A stretch of DNA of 34,060 nucleotides from Pelargonium nanum (GCA_036897485.1 JAYMTF010000543.1:1-34060); one strand, 5' to 3'; shown: positions 11,214 to 23,100, counted from the stretch's first letter. The notes: generated by a model not told the origin, from the letters alone. Numbers and translations: made by a program.

Positions 11214-14200
11214 ATGCAATCGACTCTCTCTTCACCCTCCCGCATTCACCAATTCCAGTTTCCATGCAAAACTAAAGAAACCCACTTCCTCTCCTCAATA
11301 CTCGCCTCTAAGAAACTCAACTTTCCTCTCAAAACCCTCTCTTTGAGGACCTCGTCGATTGACCATGAACCGGTTGAAGAGAGTGTAGGTAAAGGGCATG
11401 GTCCGGCGCGGCTTCCGGTGGTGGTCCGGAGGAACGGTGGGGTTTCGAGGTACTTCTGGGATGGGAGCTCTCTGCAGTTGATTGGTGTTGATGGCAGCGC
11501 TTCGGTTTTGGCTTTGGATTTTGACGATGGGTTTGGGAAATTGCTTAGGATTTTTAGTTTGGCTGTTAGGAATTTCTTTATTCCCAAACAAGTTCATGAA
11601 CATTACATGGACTATGTTAAGTGGAAGTTTTTGCATAGGGTTTTTAGTTCAGCTCTCCAGGTTCTTGCCACTCAGGTATTGTTTTTGAAGCACTAGTTTG
11701 ATTGAAATTTGTTAGTTGTTGCTTTTTTTTATGTATTGCATGCTCAAATGTTTTTTGTCCTGCTTGTGTTTGTTCCTGTAATGATGATATGCTTTGTTGT
11801 AGCTCTTTTATATCAAATTTGTACTGATGTTACTACTAGCTGTATCAATGATGATAAATAAAATCTATTTGTGAGTTTATAGGTGGGAGCTCGAAATTTT
11901 CTATAGCAGTCTATTATGATTATGGGGGAAAAAACATTTTATGATTGAAAATTCCATACATGTTGCAGCATTCAGCATGCCATTTCACTCATTTCTTTGT
12001 AAGAATTTCAAAGTTTTCGCCTAAGATAAAGATAGTCATAGTCAAATTGTTAGAGATACCCCATCAGCTTCCCTGTTGTTAATATAGCAATTACTGAGAC
12101 TTGGGAATGCCTTGATGTTAGGCGATGTTCCGGGCTATAGGAATTGGGTACTCTCGTTCACTTGCATCAGCTGCTGCTCTTAATTGGGTCTTGAAGGATG
12201 GACTTGGGAGGTTATGTAGGTGCATCTACACTGCAAGTCTCGCTTCTGCTTTTGATACCAATTTGAAGGTACAAGCTCCATCTCCTGTAAAATTCAGTTT
12301 GCTTGCTGTCTTCTTTAATTACTAGCAAGTTTTTTTAGTTTACTTCCAGAAATATATTTCTTCATTTGTAGTTGTTGTGAAGCTTACCAAGTCATTAACT
12401 TTTTGCTATCTCATCTGAAGAGAGTTAGGTTCTCAACATCCGTGGTGTTCAGTTTGAGCATTGGAGTTGAGTTGCTCACTCCTACATTTCCTCAGTACTT
12501 CTTGCTTCTTGCCTCTATAGCCAACATCGCCAAACAAATAAGCTTAGCATGCTACTTAGCAACTGGTGTAAGGATTCTGGCCTCAACAATCTATTAAGCT
12601 CTTTTTTTTCTTGTAAAGTAAGCTCTCATATCATTAGAGTACTCTATAATCACCAGGAAATAATGATATATTGCTACAACACTAGTACATTTATTATTTT
12701 TTTCCCCATTGTAAAATTTTCCTCTGTTTCCTCTAGTTGTTAACGCAATGGCAATTTCTTTTTTTATGCGGTGTTTCTTTTATCTTGTGATAATTTTCTT
12801 TTACTGTCTAGTGTCCTGCAACATGCTAGATGATAGAACTGGTCAGAAGAATACTCCAAAATGGCAAAATGTACCCTAATATGGTGCTGGTGCAAGAAAA
12901 GTAAATTAAGTGTAATGAGTTGGGGCATACCTCTAGTTGATTATATGCTGAATGAAAGTAATACAAATGAAAGCAGGCCAAAGCCAACTTCCATCTAAAA
13001 TAAAGCACTACATAATTTAAACAGTTGAACTTAGTTCAATATCTGAAGGTAACTCAATTCAGCTGTTTGGAAACATCTTTTGGGGCTTCAGTCATCTTGT
13101 TAGGTTGAGTACAAGTTTCAGCAACTTCTCATTGTTGTATTGTCTTGCCCCTCTTTTCTCACTTGACTTATTGAAGGATACCTGTGGTACGCACCGTTAT
13201 TATTGTTTAAACAGAGAAATTTTTGTTGGTTGTATTAATTAAACTTTAACAAAGTATTTTAGTTCATGTGGTTATTTCTGAGCTCAGCAGTAAGGGGCTT
13301 TACCCCATAAAAACCTGTTGATTTTAACTTCTGGTAGGATAGTAGTCATTGGTGGTGTGTTAGTTATCAGCAAACATGATCTAAGAAGCTTTTCTTTGGC
13401 AGATACAAAACTGTATGCATACCATAACTTATAGCATTGCGAGGATATACTTTTGAACATTAAAGTTTCATGTGGGGACAATTGATTAAGTCTTAGGTCA
13501 TGATCATTTGTTGAACCAGATAATCTTTTGTTTAGGTTATACTCTGTAAATTATTATTTTTACTTATTCAAACGACTTCCCTGCTTTTCCGGTTAATAGA
13601 TATTGGCAGTATATTTCCTTTGTAATAATAGAAAGTTAGGTATCATTTCTTTTAACATTAATTTTCAATGTGCATGAGCAGTCTGCTGTTCATCGAAGTT
13701 TTGCAATTGCAGACAACCTTGGTGAAGTTTCTGCAAAGGCCCAGGTTAGTTATAATATTTCTTGCCAAATCACTCTGCTGTGTTTGATTGTTTATATAGG
13801 TTTGGACCATAGACTGATCTTTGGCATGGGGTTTCAGATTCAAGCAGTGTGTTTTGATAACCTTGGCCTTATGCTTGCTGCATTTCTGAATATATTGTTC
13901 AAGAACAACCAAAGGTTTATTTTTCTTTCATTTGTAGAACCTCATTTAGTTTTGAACTATTCAAGCTTTGAGTCAAATTGTGTCCCTTCCCATTTGCTAC
14001 TGGTTTGTTGAGTGTGGTGAAGCTTGTTATTGTAATTTAGTTTTATTTTATTCGAGCTTAATAGTTGAAAAGAGAAATAATTTAATGGCCGTTTGGAATC
14101 TTGGATATGATTTGAAATTTTGGATTTGAGCCAAATCCAATAGAATTGAAAACATGCCTAGGACGATAGGACATGAGATTTCGAAGGACAACTCTTGCAT

Positions 14201-15769
14201 TGTTATTTGAAATTCTATGGGTATTCAATCATTATATTTGTACTTGAAATACAAAATTTCAGATTGCAAGAATCCAAACACCACCTAAAGATGTTTTTAC
14301 TGATTTGACCACAGAAACTAATTCATATATGGTTCCTGACTTGTTTTTTATGTGCAAGATTGCAAGCAGGCTTACCTTTTGTTGTGTACCCTATCTTCTC
14401 TGCAATTGACCTTTATGGGATATATCAAGGGCTTAAACATGTCCACCTGCAAACATTAACAAAAGTGAGTTACTGCCCATCTCTTACCAATTTTGATGTT
14501 TATGTTGGAGTTCTGGAATAAGATCAATGATCCATCCTCTTTCTTTGTGCAATGAGCCACTCTTTGTCAAGTGGAATCTTATAAGCAATCTTTCCTCGAA
14601 TGTTATGCTATGTTATGTTACATTAATATCTTATAGCTGCTATCTTTGCAAACATCTCAGTGTTATTTTACATCCCCCTGTTTCTCTTTTTGCTTGCCCC
14701 ATTTTCAATTCATTTTTCATACCTTTCTCTCTGGGATTGGAGGTTCTCCAGTTCCTAGAAAACAGAGTAAAAGAGAAAAGGGAGAGATTATAATCCTTCT
14801 ACTTTACTGTTGCAGTCAGATCAACATTTCCACACCATCAATTATAATTAAATTCTAGTGTTTTTTACATTGTTCCAGGATAGGCTTCAAATTATACTGA
14901 ACATGTGGATTGAATTCAGAGATGTGCCTTCACCTGCAACAGTTAGCAAAGAGGAGGGCATTGAATTGTTTTGGAGTAAAGGTGAAGTCTAAACCTTAAT
15001 TCTCTTTCAGCTGCACTAGTGCTTAAATTTGCGATTTTGAGCTCACGTGTCATAAATATAAATCAAAATGTTGGGGCTTGGTTCAGGTGAAGAATTATGG
15101 CCCATCAGAATAGGATGTTTAGATCCCAAGTCTCAACTACCCAGGATGTCAATGTTGGCAATGCAATCTTTAAGTAGTGACGATTATTACTTTATATGCA
15201 TGGAGATGTGTGAAGGATTAGCAAGAACTAGACGAGTAAGTGTCTCAATGTTCATTTTGTAAGATTGTCTTATATTTCTTGACCAATTCCATCTCTGGTG
15301 CTCTACTAAATTTTCCTACACTTGTTTCCTTTTTTTTTTTTTTTTTTTTTTTTTTATGGCAATTTTTAGCAGGCATTTCTCCTCTCTCTTCGAGAAGGGG
15401 CTTCCACAGAAGATATAATTATGGGTTTGTTACAGGTAAAACGAATATGTTTTAATCTCTCATATACCATTGTTCTCTAGTTTTTGACATACTTCTAAAT
15501 GAAATGAGTATATTAATTTACCTGTGTAGGCATGCTATGTTCGTAAATCTCTCCTTTCGATCAGAGGCATGTGGGATAGCATTACAGAGGCTGGCGATGC
15601 CTCAGATATAGCTCTCAAAGAGTGGTTCAAATTGATTGGTGAAAGCAAGCGACGAGCACAAGGAGATATGTGCTTGCTGAATGAATATTTGATATCTAGG
15701 GGTTGGGCTGTTAAGAATATTTTGTTGAGTACTAAGGAGCAAGATCGATACAGTTTTGTTGACAACTGA
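11214..15769 (+). CDS. ROOT UVB SENSITIVE (RUS, DUF647) family protein, RUS4/RUS5-like
   Basis: Complete gene for a 518-aa protein. Exons: 11214-11675, 12122-12268, 12421-12567, 13682-13744, 13838-13914, 14359-14464, 14879-14981, 15087-15235, 15373-15435 and 15530-15769. Phases agree and the total is 1,557 nt. The N-terminus is Ser/Pro/Lys-rich with few acidic residues, which fits a plastid transit peptide. The DUF647 core starts near residue 70 (RYFWDGSSLQLIGVDGSAS) and includes AIGIGYSRSLASAAALNWVLKDGLGRL, a hydrophobic stretch LTPTFPQYFLLLASIANIAK, SAVHRSFAIADNLGEVSAKAQ and FDNLGLMLAAFLNILF, all typical of the family. In Arabidopsis, RUS1 and RUS2 act in UV-B responses of roots and vitamin B6-linked growth, and RUS4 affects anther dehiscence. 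Length and lack of a long C-terminal extension suggest the RUS4/RUS5 side, but I cannot separate these by eye. Confidence 0.92.
14087..14288. mobile_element. MITE (about 200 bp) in an intron of the RUS-family gene
   Basis: The left end reads GGCCGTTTGGAATCTTG and continues to TTTGAAATTTTGG. The reverse complement of the right end reads GGTGTTTGGATTCTTG and continues to TCTGAAATTTTG, giving inverted repeats of about 40 bp with a few mismatches. It lies between exons 13838-13914 and 14359-14464 and has no coding capacity. The GTTTGG core resembles hAT-type elements. A target duplication was not resolved. Confidence 0.7.
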
Positions 15770-16168
15770 AGACAATAAATTTTCACAAATTTTCAATTAT
15801 ATGAGATGATTTGGAAAGGGTTTGTGCGTGGAATTTTATAAAAGTAAAGTTAAGAAAATCACAAAAACTGATTAATTGTAGACACTTGAGAAACCATTAC
15901 AAGGTTAACACAATACAGATGTGAGATTAATAATCTGAATGAAATAGGTCAGATGAAATCTAATGAGGGAATGATCTAAAATTTGTCTCTCTAGGATGAA
16001 CGTGCGCCACCGGGTCACTTCGCTCTTCCCTTCCTTTCGTCTTAAAGGAATCTCATCTATCACATAAATTAACTTGTTGTCTTCTTTCGGCATTGCTCCG
16101 CCATGGATCCGTTTCAAACCGCCTCGTTTGGTTAGTTGGGTTTGGCCTTCTTTTAGTAAGTTTGTCTC
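15770..16168. other. 3' flank of the RUS-family gene
   Basis: AT-rich to about 15950, then a more GC-rich stretch leading into the retrotransposon RNase H remnant. Residues such as WIRFKPPRLVSWVWP read at 16101-16150 look like the usual linker before a LINE RNase H domain, but in another frame, so decay probably begins here. Confidence 0.4.
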
Positions 16169-16620
16169 AATATTGACGGGGCGAGTCGCAATGGCTTTGC
16201 TGCAGCAGGGAATCTGGTTCGGATGATTTGGGTAGCGTCATTTTAGCCTTTAGTGCTCCTTTGGGCCCCGGAACGAACAACTTCGCCGAGCTTCAGGTGC
16301 TCCGCATAGGTTTGGAGCTTTGTGCTGAGAGAGGTATTGGATTGGTTCATGCTGAGGCGGATTCCAAACTGATTGTGGACATTTTATCAAGCCATGTCAC
16401 TTGTTCGTTGTCCTTTGTTTATGATTGTAAGAAATATTAGAGGATGTTAGGTTCAACCAATATTTTCCATATTCTTAGGGAGGCCGACAAAGCAGCGGAC
16501 TGGTTTGTGGGTTATGAATTTCAGATCTCGGATCGGGTCATTTTCTCCAGCCTGGATGGCCTTCCATGTCGTTTTTGCTACATTATTCATAATGATATGG
16601 TTGGAATTGATAGTCACTAG
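16169..16620 (+). pseudogene. LINE-type retrotransposon RNase H domain, decayed
   Basis: Three blocks together make a plant LINE RNase H-like domain. Block one reads NIDGASRNGFAAAG (first catalytic Asp). After a frameshift near 16210, block two reads GSVILAFSAPLGPGTNNFAE through AEADSKLIVDILSSH (catalytic Glu in NFAEL, Asp in EADSK). After an in-frame TAG at 16438-16440, block three reads NIFHILREADKAADWFVGYE (final Asp in KAAD). The frameshift plus stop codon mean it cannot be translated as one protein. No reverse transcriptase is visible nearby, so it is a 5'-truncated or fragmented copy. Confidence 0.72.
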
Positions 16621-16876
16621 GCATGACAAAATCTTTTTTTGTAATTTGTTGCTTTTAACTTGTTTGATTGGGTTCTTATTTGAGGTTAGACTCTTGATGC
16701 CCCCTCTCTTTATATTCCGTCTTTCTTTTTAATGTTTATGTAGGGGTCCAACCAAAACCTCCACTTCTACGATGGTGTTTCCCAAATAAAACGAAATAAA
16801 CTACAATTTGCTATATGCAAATTAAGATATTGTTGCTATTCTGAGAATTAAGAGCAGTCGTACCTAAACAAAAATT

Positions 16877-16912
16877 ATAATTTACTCTTTTTTGAAGGAA
16901 TAATTTACTCTT
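16877..16912 (-). mobile_element. Ten-base retroposon-like insertion in a 13-bp duplication
   Basis: ATAATTTACTCTT occurs at 16877-16889 and again at 16900-16912. Between them lies TTTTGAAGGA, which on the minus strand is TCCTTC plus a short A run. This matches the footprint at 10820-10876 in both design and inserted sequence. Confidence 0.5.
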
Positions 16913-17019
16913 AAAACAACGGAAAAAAAAGGAACTGCTCAAACTTAAAAATAAAAATTAAAAAAAATTGCGGCCACGTTACACTTTTAATAAACCATAA
17001 AACTATGGAAATTGTTCCT

Positions 17020-17494
17020 GAAGACTAAGTCAACGGTCAAAATTTCCTACACGCAAAGTCCAAACCTCTCTTCCATTTCCTTTGATATATTTGATTTTCC
17101 GCTCTCTTCGCTTCAAAGTCGGGAGAATCACCCATATTTTTTCATTTCTAGTTTCGTTAACCAAGTTTTCATTACCATAATCCCCACATTTCATTTTCAC
17201 CTATTTTTCAAAACACACCCAAATAAGTATTTTTTGAAAAAAAAATGTCACACCCAAGTCAACTAATTCATCTGAATATCCTTGCCAAATCATCACTAAC
17301 AAAACACAACTTTCCTTAAATAGACACACGATCACAACAGCAACAAAATTATAAAAAGTAAACCACACATTAATCCACATATGGTGGTCCATTACTCGCC
17401 AATAGACCACCAACAAATTCTGGAAAACACCATTTTCTTCAATCCAGAAGCAAACAAGCCAGCATTTCAATATTTTTATCAATAACCATTGCAT
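17020..17494 (+). promoter_or_regulatory. Promoter and 5' UTR of the JINGUBANG-like gene
   Basis: TTAAATAG at about 17316-17323 is a fair TATA-like match about 175 bp before the start codon, and a second A/T-rich candidate lies near 17350. Upstream, GTCAACGGTCAAAA (about 17029-17042) holds two W-box cores (TTGAC on the minus strand), and AGTCAAC near 17256 gives a third. W-boxes bind WRKY factors; regulation by them is an inference from motif content only. Confidence 0.4.
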
Positions 17495-18841
17495 ATGGAT
17501 TTGTACAAGGTACACGAAAAGCTTAAAAATGCGACAAAATCAGGATCCAAGGACGACAATAGTGTCCCGACATCGAGCAATAGCAGCCAAAATGACGCTA
17601 ATTCTCCGTACAGCGCCACTCTGTCTCCGCAGTCCAAGTCTCCGTGGTCCTCCCACATTGCACCACCGGCGTTCACCACCAAAGAAGAAGAAATTTTTAG
17701 CCCCAATGTGCTATTAGGGTCGTTGGTGCGAGAAGAAGGTCACATTTATTCGCTTGCCGCCACCGGAGATTTGCTCTACACCGGCTCCGACAGCAAGAAC
17801 ATTCGGGTTTGGAAGAACCACAAGGAGTTTTCCGGATTCAAGTCCCATAGCGGGCTCGTCAAGGCCATTGTCATCGCAGGCGAGAAGATCTTTACCGGCC
17901 ACCAGGACGGCAAGATTCGTGTCTGGAAGGTGTCCGGCAAGAACGCTAACATGCACAAGCGCGTCGGGACGTTCCCGTCGTTGAAAGATTATATCAAGAC
18001 TTCGATTAAGCCCAAGAACTACATAGAAGTGAAACGACACAAGACAATGTTGTGGATCAGGCACTACGATGCGATTTCGAGCATGAGCTTGAGCGAGGAC
18101 CAGAGCATTCTCTACTCGGCTTCTTGGGACAAGACCTTTAAGGTTTGGGGGATTGCGAATTCCAAGTGCATTGAGTCGGTGGTGGCGCACGAGGACGCCG
18201 TCAACGCCATCGTCTCCGGCTTCGACGGGCTGGTGTTCACCGGCTCGGCGGACGGGACGGTGAAGGTGTGGCGGAGGGAGATGCAAGGGAAGGGGACAAA
18301 GCATTTCTTTTCCCAAACCCTTTTGAAGCAAGACTGCGCGGTCACGGCGCTGGCGGTGTCGCCGGACTTCACGGTGGTTTACTGCGGCTCCTCCGACGGG
18401 CTCTTGAACTTCTGGGAGCGCGAGAACCAGCTCTCGCACGGCGGTGTGTTGAAAGGGCACAAGCTGGCGGTTCTGTGCCTGGTGACGGCGGGGAGTCTTG
18501 TGCTCAGCGGAGCGGCGGATTTGGGGATATGCGTGTGGCGGAGATCGGGGAGCAGCCACATTTGCCTGTCGGTGTTGACCGGGCACAACGGGCCGGTGAA
18601 GTGCCTGGCGGTGGAGAAGGATCTGGAGTCGCCGCCGGGGGAGCAGCGGTGGATATTGTACAGTGGGAGCCTGGACAAGTCGGTGAAGATGTGGAGGGTG
18701 TCGGAGCAAGCACCGGCGTTGCAGAAACAACAGCGTAAAGATGGGTTTGTGAATGCATTGCCGTCGTCGGCTCGGTCGTCGTTCAACGAATCACATGCAG
18801 CTGGTCGGCAACTAAGTTTCGCTCAGCTGGTACAGAAATAG
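17495..18841 (+). CDS. JINGUBANG-like seven-WD40-repeat protein
   Basis: Intronless gene for a 448-aa protein. The start is the first ATG in frame ([10 protein letters not shown]), preceded by TTG CAT. Residues 1 to about 65 are Ser/Asn/Lys-rich and probably disordered. From about residue 74 there are seven WD40 repeats, recognisable by their ends: NIRVWKN, KIRVWKV, TFKVWGI, TVKVWRR, LLNFWER, GICVWRR and SVKMWRV, with GS-x-D or GH-x-D turns before most. Phrases such as [32 protein letters not shown] and [22 protein letters not shown] match the plant JINGUBANG family. Arabidopsis JGB restrains pollen germination and acts with a TCP factor in jasmonate synthesis, but the family has several members and this copy's role is unknown. 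GC content is far above the flanks. Confidence 0.92.
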   Translation: MDLYKVHEKLKNATKSGSKDDNSVPTSSNSSQNDANSPYSATLSPQSKSPWSSHIAPPAFTTKEEEIFSPNVLLGSLVREEGHIYSLAATGDLLYTGSDSKNIRVWKNHKEFSGFKSHSGLVKAIVIAGEKIFTGHQDGKIRVWKVSGKNANMHKRVGTFPSLKDYIKTSIKPKNYIEVKRHKTMLWIRHYDAISSMSLSEDQSILYSASWDKTFKVWGIANSKCIESVVAHEDAVNAIVSGFDGLVFTGSADGTVKVWRREMQGKGTKHFFSQTLLKQDCAVTALAVSPDFTVVYCGSSDGLLNFWERENQLSHGGVLKGHKLAVLCLVTAGSLVLSGAADLGICVWRRSGSSHICLSVLTGHNGPVKCLAVEKDLESPPGEQRWILYSGSLDKSVKMWRVSEQAPALQKQQRKDGFVNALPSSARSSFNESHAAGRQLSFAQLVQK

Positions 18842-20186
18842 TATGGTTCATTATACTTGTAATTTCATGACATTTAATGTTCATAGATATGATCATTTAC
18901 TATTGAAATGTAATAAAATAATTATGAAATGATCTTTGGGTTGTATATGGGACAATGTTAACATTTGTGCATTAGATGTACGATTTGTATAACATATTTA
19001 TGATCAATTCAAATAACCAGATGATGATTTGTGTAATTACCATCCCATTCAAAACAAATTTGTCCTCAAGGTCTGACTAAAATTTCGTTAGTGTCTAAAC
19101 ATATTTTATCCCCATGTCATATGAAAAAGAATGTTGCAGTGCTCTAAAGCTCTACCAAACAGTTAACCGAATGGATACATTCTCTTTTGCAAAGACAGCA
19201 TTATCATCACTCCCATCCCAAGGCCCGTACATCAACAAAAGTTATTACACCACTATTGAGTCATCGCGAAGAGCTCGGGCTGATGAGCGTCTCTCCGTCG
19301 CATCGAAGTTCAACTCGTGGCAACGAAATATGGTAGGTTCATCTCTTTGAGTCGTTTGTCATTTTGCAACTCATTGGTCTATCTCCGATACCCTAAAAGA
19401 AGTACCAAGCTTGAAAAACATAATGAGTTCATATTTTGTCTCCCTAATTAAGTCAGTTTCATACTCTCCGTCTCATCGGGTTACTTCAAAGGTTCTCTTT
19501 CACCGTGACACCGTAAAGACATTTTGATCTCTCTTAAACACGAGGACACAACACCAAGAGGCAGATGTTTCTATGGGCTTCGATAATTCCCATGATGCTC
19601 GAAAAGCGTGCAGAAACTCTCAAACACTAAATCGGTACCCTGAGCGATAGAGCCTTAAAGCTAGGGATTTCGATTCTCTCCGTGTTACTTAGGGAGCGAT
19701 AGAGTCAATATAATAGGGTAGTCCAAAGTTGACAAAATTAATTCAGAGGCGTCAGGTGAAAAAGATATTAAGTATAAGGAGGCAATTGCGATTTAGGCGT
19801 ATAATTGGGAATCAAGGGTAGCTTTAGCAAAAAATAAATAAATAAATAAATGGGAAGCTATAAATCCGACGCCGTATAAGTTAGATCGAACTACATTAAT
19901 TGAACGACATTCACGGGACCCCAAGCCCAGGGAAAGCGACATCAACGGATACAATAATAGCTGATTCACGGAGACGACAAACCGTTGTTTCATCACCGCC
20001 GGATCACGACGCGTGTTGCCGACGTTATGGCTTTTGTCATATGACGGTGGGAATTTTCAGCGCTGAACCCTATCTAGTACCCAACCAGTGATCAGAGGGT
20101 TTGAGAATTTGTGTTTGTTTCTCGAGAAAACTCGACTTCTCTAATGGCAATAGGACGATTGCGTGTACAATCCGCTCTCTAAGACT
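18842..20186. other. Intergenic DNA between the WD40 gene and the VPS13 gene
   Basis: AATAAA at about 18912 could serve the WD40 gene's poly(A) site. From 19040 to about 19800 the composition is less AT-rich. The reverse complement near 19035-19065 (LEDKFVLNG) resembles the end of a Ty3-type polyprotein, but too weakly to call. An (AAAT)n microsatellite lies at about 19831-19851. The last 150 bases or so are probably the VPS13 5' UTR. No gene is supported. Confidence 0.4.
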
Positions 20187-23100
20187 ATGTTTTTCAGCAA
20201 ACTAATCCGCCAGAGACTAGCGTCTCTGTTGCAGCCATGGCTGCGAGAAGAACTGAAATTGGAACTGAAATTAGGGCTCATTCGGTCTCAAGCTACCGCC
20301 ACGAACCTCCGCTTTGACGCGGCGGCTCTCAACCAGCTTCTCGACCACTCCTCTCGGCTTTTTGTTGAAGATGTTACCGTTGAACACTTGGCCATTTATT
20401 TCTCGAATTGGTCCGATACTGCCTTCACAATTGAAGTTCGGGGTGTTCATGTGACCCTCTCAACTGGGTAAGTCTCTATACGCACGCTAACTTACAAAAT
20501 ACAAATACATTTACTTGCAAACTTCTGTGGGATTCGCTAAATTTTCCTTTTAAGAGTCTGATTGTGTGTTTGTGTAGAACGGAGTTGATGGACCAGGGAG
20601 GTCGGAGACGGTCCCATTACTCAGATGCTGAGGCTTTGGATGCTGTGAGGAAGACCCTCCATGCCATTGATCCTGAGGTACTTGTATTCGTATTATACAG
20701 TCGGGTTCTTACTCTTGTGTGTAATATCTTTCTCTAGACATTGTTTCTTGATTGAATTGCTTAAACTTCTCAGTTTATTGGAAATGTTGATAATGTCATG
20801 CCTTGTGTTTGCTCTTTAAAGTTTGTAAAGAAATGTTAATTTGGTTGCGTCCACTTCACTGAAGACAGCTATGAGAACTTAGTACTTAGTAGGTACTGGA
20901 TTGTAGCTTCAATTGGTACAACTGTAGTTCCGTGGATTACACCTCCCATGCTTGACTAACTTTTTAAAATTAAGGTAGCATTATTATTTTATTTTTCTTA
21001 TTTTTGAAATTGGAATGGATTTCAAGAATCAGAATGGAAATGAGAATCTCATTCCAAAGTCATTTCCATGACCAAAAAGTAATAGTTAAAACATGAAGAA
21101 TGAGAATCTTATTTTCATTCCCATTCTTGATTCTCATTCATGAACACTAATTCTAATCCAAACACTACCTAAATGTGGCTGTCAACAGAAAGAATTGTAC
21201 TGGTCGTCAACTCATCATGCTTGAGAAAACTTTCGGAAATTTATTCTTAGATGGACCAGAACATGGCAGAAAGTGTTAGTTGCACCACATATCCACAACA
21301 ATTTTTTTAAACAGCCCCAAAACTCTTTAGTGAACAGTTGGCCTACTTATAAACAGGTAAGTATTTAATAAAGCTATGACTAGCATTATAACATTTGCAC
21401 CTGCTGGAAATTTGGGTGAGGCAAAGTGAGTTCAGTTGGTGCCAATTTGACTGGACGACCCAGCCCTTTCTATTAAAATGTTCTGCAATTTCATCTCCTT
21501 AACTTACCTGGGCATTTAAAACAATTGTTTCCTTTTAAACTCTCAATGTCTCTGTAAAATGACAATATCACTGACTCTTTGAATGGAATTCAGGGCAGTA
21601 CTTTGCATGACATTCTGGAAGGGGTCTCAGTCACTTCTTCTCCTAGAAATCAGCTTGCCACTTCATTTTTTAATCTTATACTCAGACATTGCCATCTACA
21701 GATAAATGATATCAATTTGCTAGTGCAATTCCGCACTTCTAATGATCCATTTGCATGTTTCTTGAAGTTAAAGGAATTAAATGCTGAATCTGAGTACTTT
21801 GAGCACGGTTGTCTTCTTAGAGGCCTTGTTGGTGTACTTCTTTTACCTTCGAAAAAGAGCTCTGTCATTATCAGTGGAAGTGGTTTTGAAATTGGCTTTA
21901 AGAGCAAAGATTATACCAATCATGCTCTCTCTTCTAGGGATATGTTTGCCTGCTTCAAATTGAGTGAACTCCAGTTTGTAAATTTCAATTTTCATGTTCC
22001 AGAATTGAGTATATCGATCTCTCCAGTTGATCTCCCTTTTCTGTTAGCACTAAGCGAACTATCATCTAAAGATTCTCAGTGTGCTAGGACTGGTAAACAA
22101 CTTTGGAAATTAGCAGCAAGCAAAATTGGCCAGATGGTTTCAACTCCCAGATTGTTGTTACAGAAATCAATTTCTGTTGTCAGACTGTGGCTGCGCTATG
22201 CCAATGCTTATGAGAACTTGCTGTCACTTGTTGGATACTCGTCACACCATTTGATAAAAGAATCTGTTTCAAAGATGTCACAAGACAAAATGTTTTTGAC
22301 TAATGTAAAACACCAGTTGAAGGCAATCTCTGATATTGAGAAAGAGCTTCCTGCTGAAGCTGTTGCACAGGCACGGCGAATAGCCCGTTATAAAGCAGCG
22401 TTGAAAGTTCAACATGCTGGAGATAGTTATGCAGATTCATTTGTCAAAAGTCACTTCAAATTCTTCAGCAAGATCGTTTCGCTGCTAGCATATATTTGGA
22501 GAGTTATGTACAAAGGTTTTTACTTTATTGTACATTTTTTCTTTTTGAGGAAAAGTTGGATTTGTGAATCAGAAGTTGATGGAAATTTGGCAGTGGTTTG
22601 TGAGGATCAGCAAAATTGCTTCATCTTAAACCTGGGAACAATTTCGTTGACTGTTTCCCCTGTAAATGCAGTTCAGCCTTCTGTTACTGAAAAATTAGAA
22701 TCGTATACTGGCATCTCGCCTTTAGAGTTGTGTTCATTTTGTCTTTCAATTGATGCTCTATTATTAATATACGTAGAAGACATTTGCGAACAGTCTTTCT
22801 CTGTTTCTTGTGGGGATTTGCAGATCAGAACCTCACCTGTTGAAGATCATCAAACAGAGAGGGTTAAAGATTTGAAAACTGTTCTATGGGCTGAGCCTGC
22901 AGATATGTCTCTGCTCTCAGAAAGTAGAATGACCTCTACCAATGATCATGCTGAAGGTGCTTGTGACTCGTATCTAGAGAATTTTCTCAAAGAAATGTGG
23001 CTGAATTGGCAAAAAGCTTGCACGGTATTTGAAGAAAGTGAGATGCAGTACTCTGAAAACCCATGCCTTCTCTGTGAAATAAGAAACTTTGTAGTGTATC

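Noticed and set aside
11246-11636. Two minus-strand open frames of 113 codons each.
   Set aside because: Both overlap the first exon of the RUS-family gene and encode no recognisable protein.
15330-15356. A long T run that could be another retroposon tail.
   Set aside because: No flanking direct repeat was found. It lies just before the 15373 exon, where it can serve as a polypyrimidine tract.
15905-16117. A 70-codon minus-strand open frame.
   Set aside because: It has no domain and lies in DNA leading into the decayed LINE RNase H segment.
17714-18730. A 338-codon open frame on the minus strand.
   Set aside because: It lies wholly inside the WD40 gene on the opposite strand, is very rich in Arg, His and Pro with no domain, and is explained by the GC-rich codons of the sense gene.
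18268-18738. A 156-codon open frame on the plus strand.
   Set aside because: It is an Ala/Gly/Arg-rich shadow of the WD40 gene in another frame with no domain similarity.
19035-19800. Possible Ty3-type retrotransposon remnant downstream of the WD40 gene.
   Set aside because: Only a short reverse-strand resemblance (LEDKFVLNG) was seen, with no integrase or reverse transcriptase motif.
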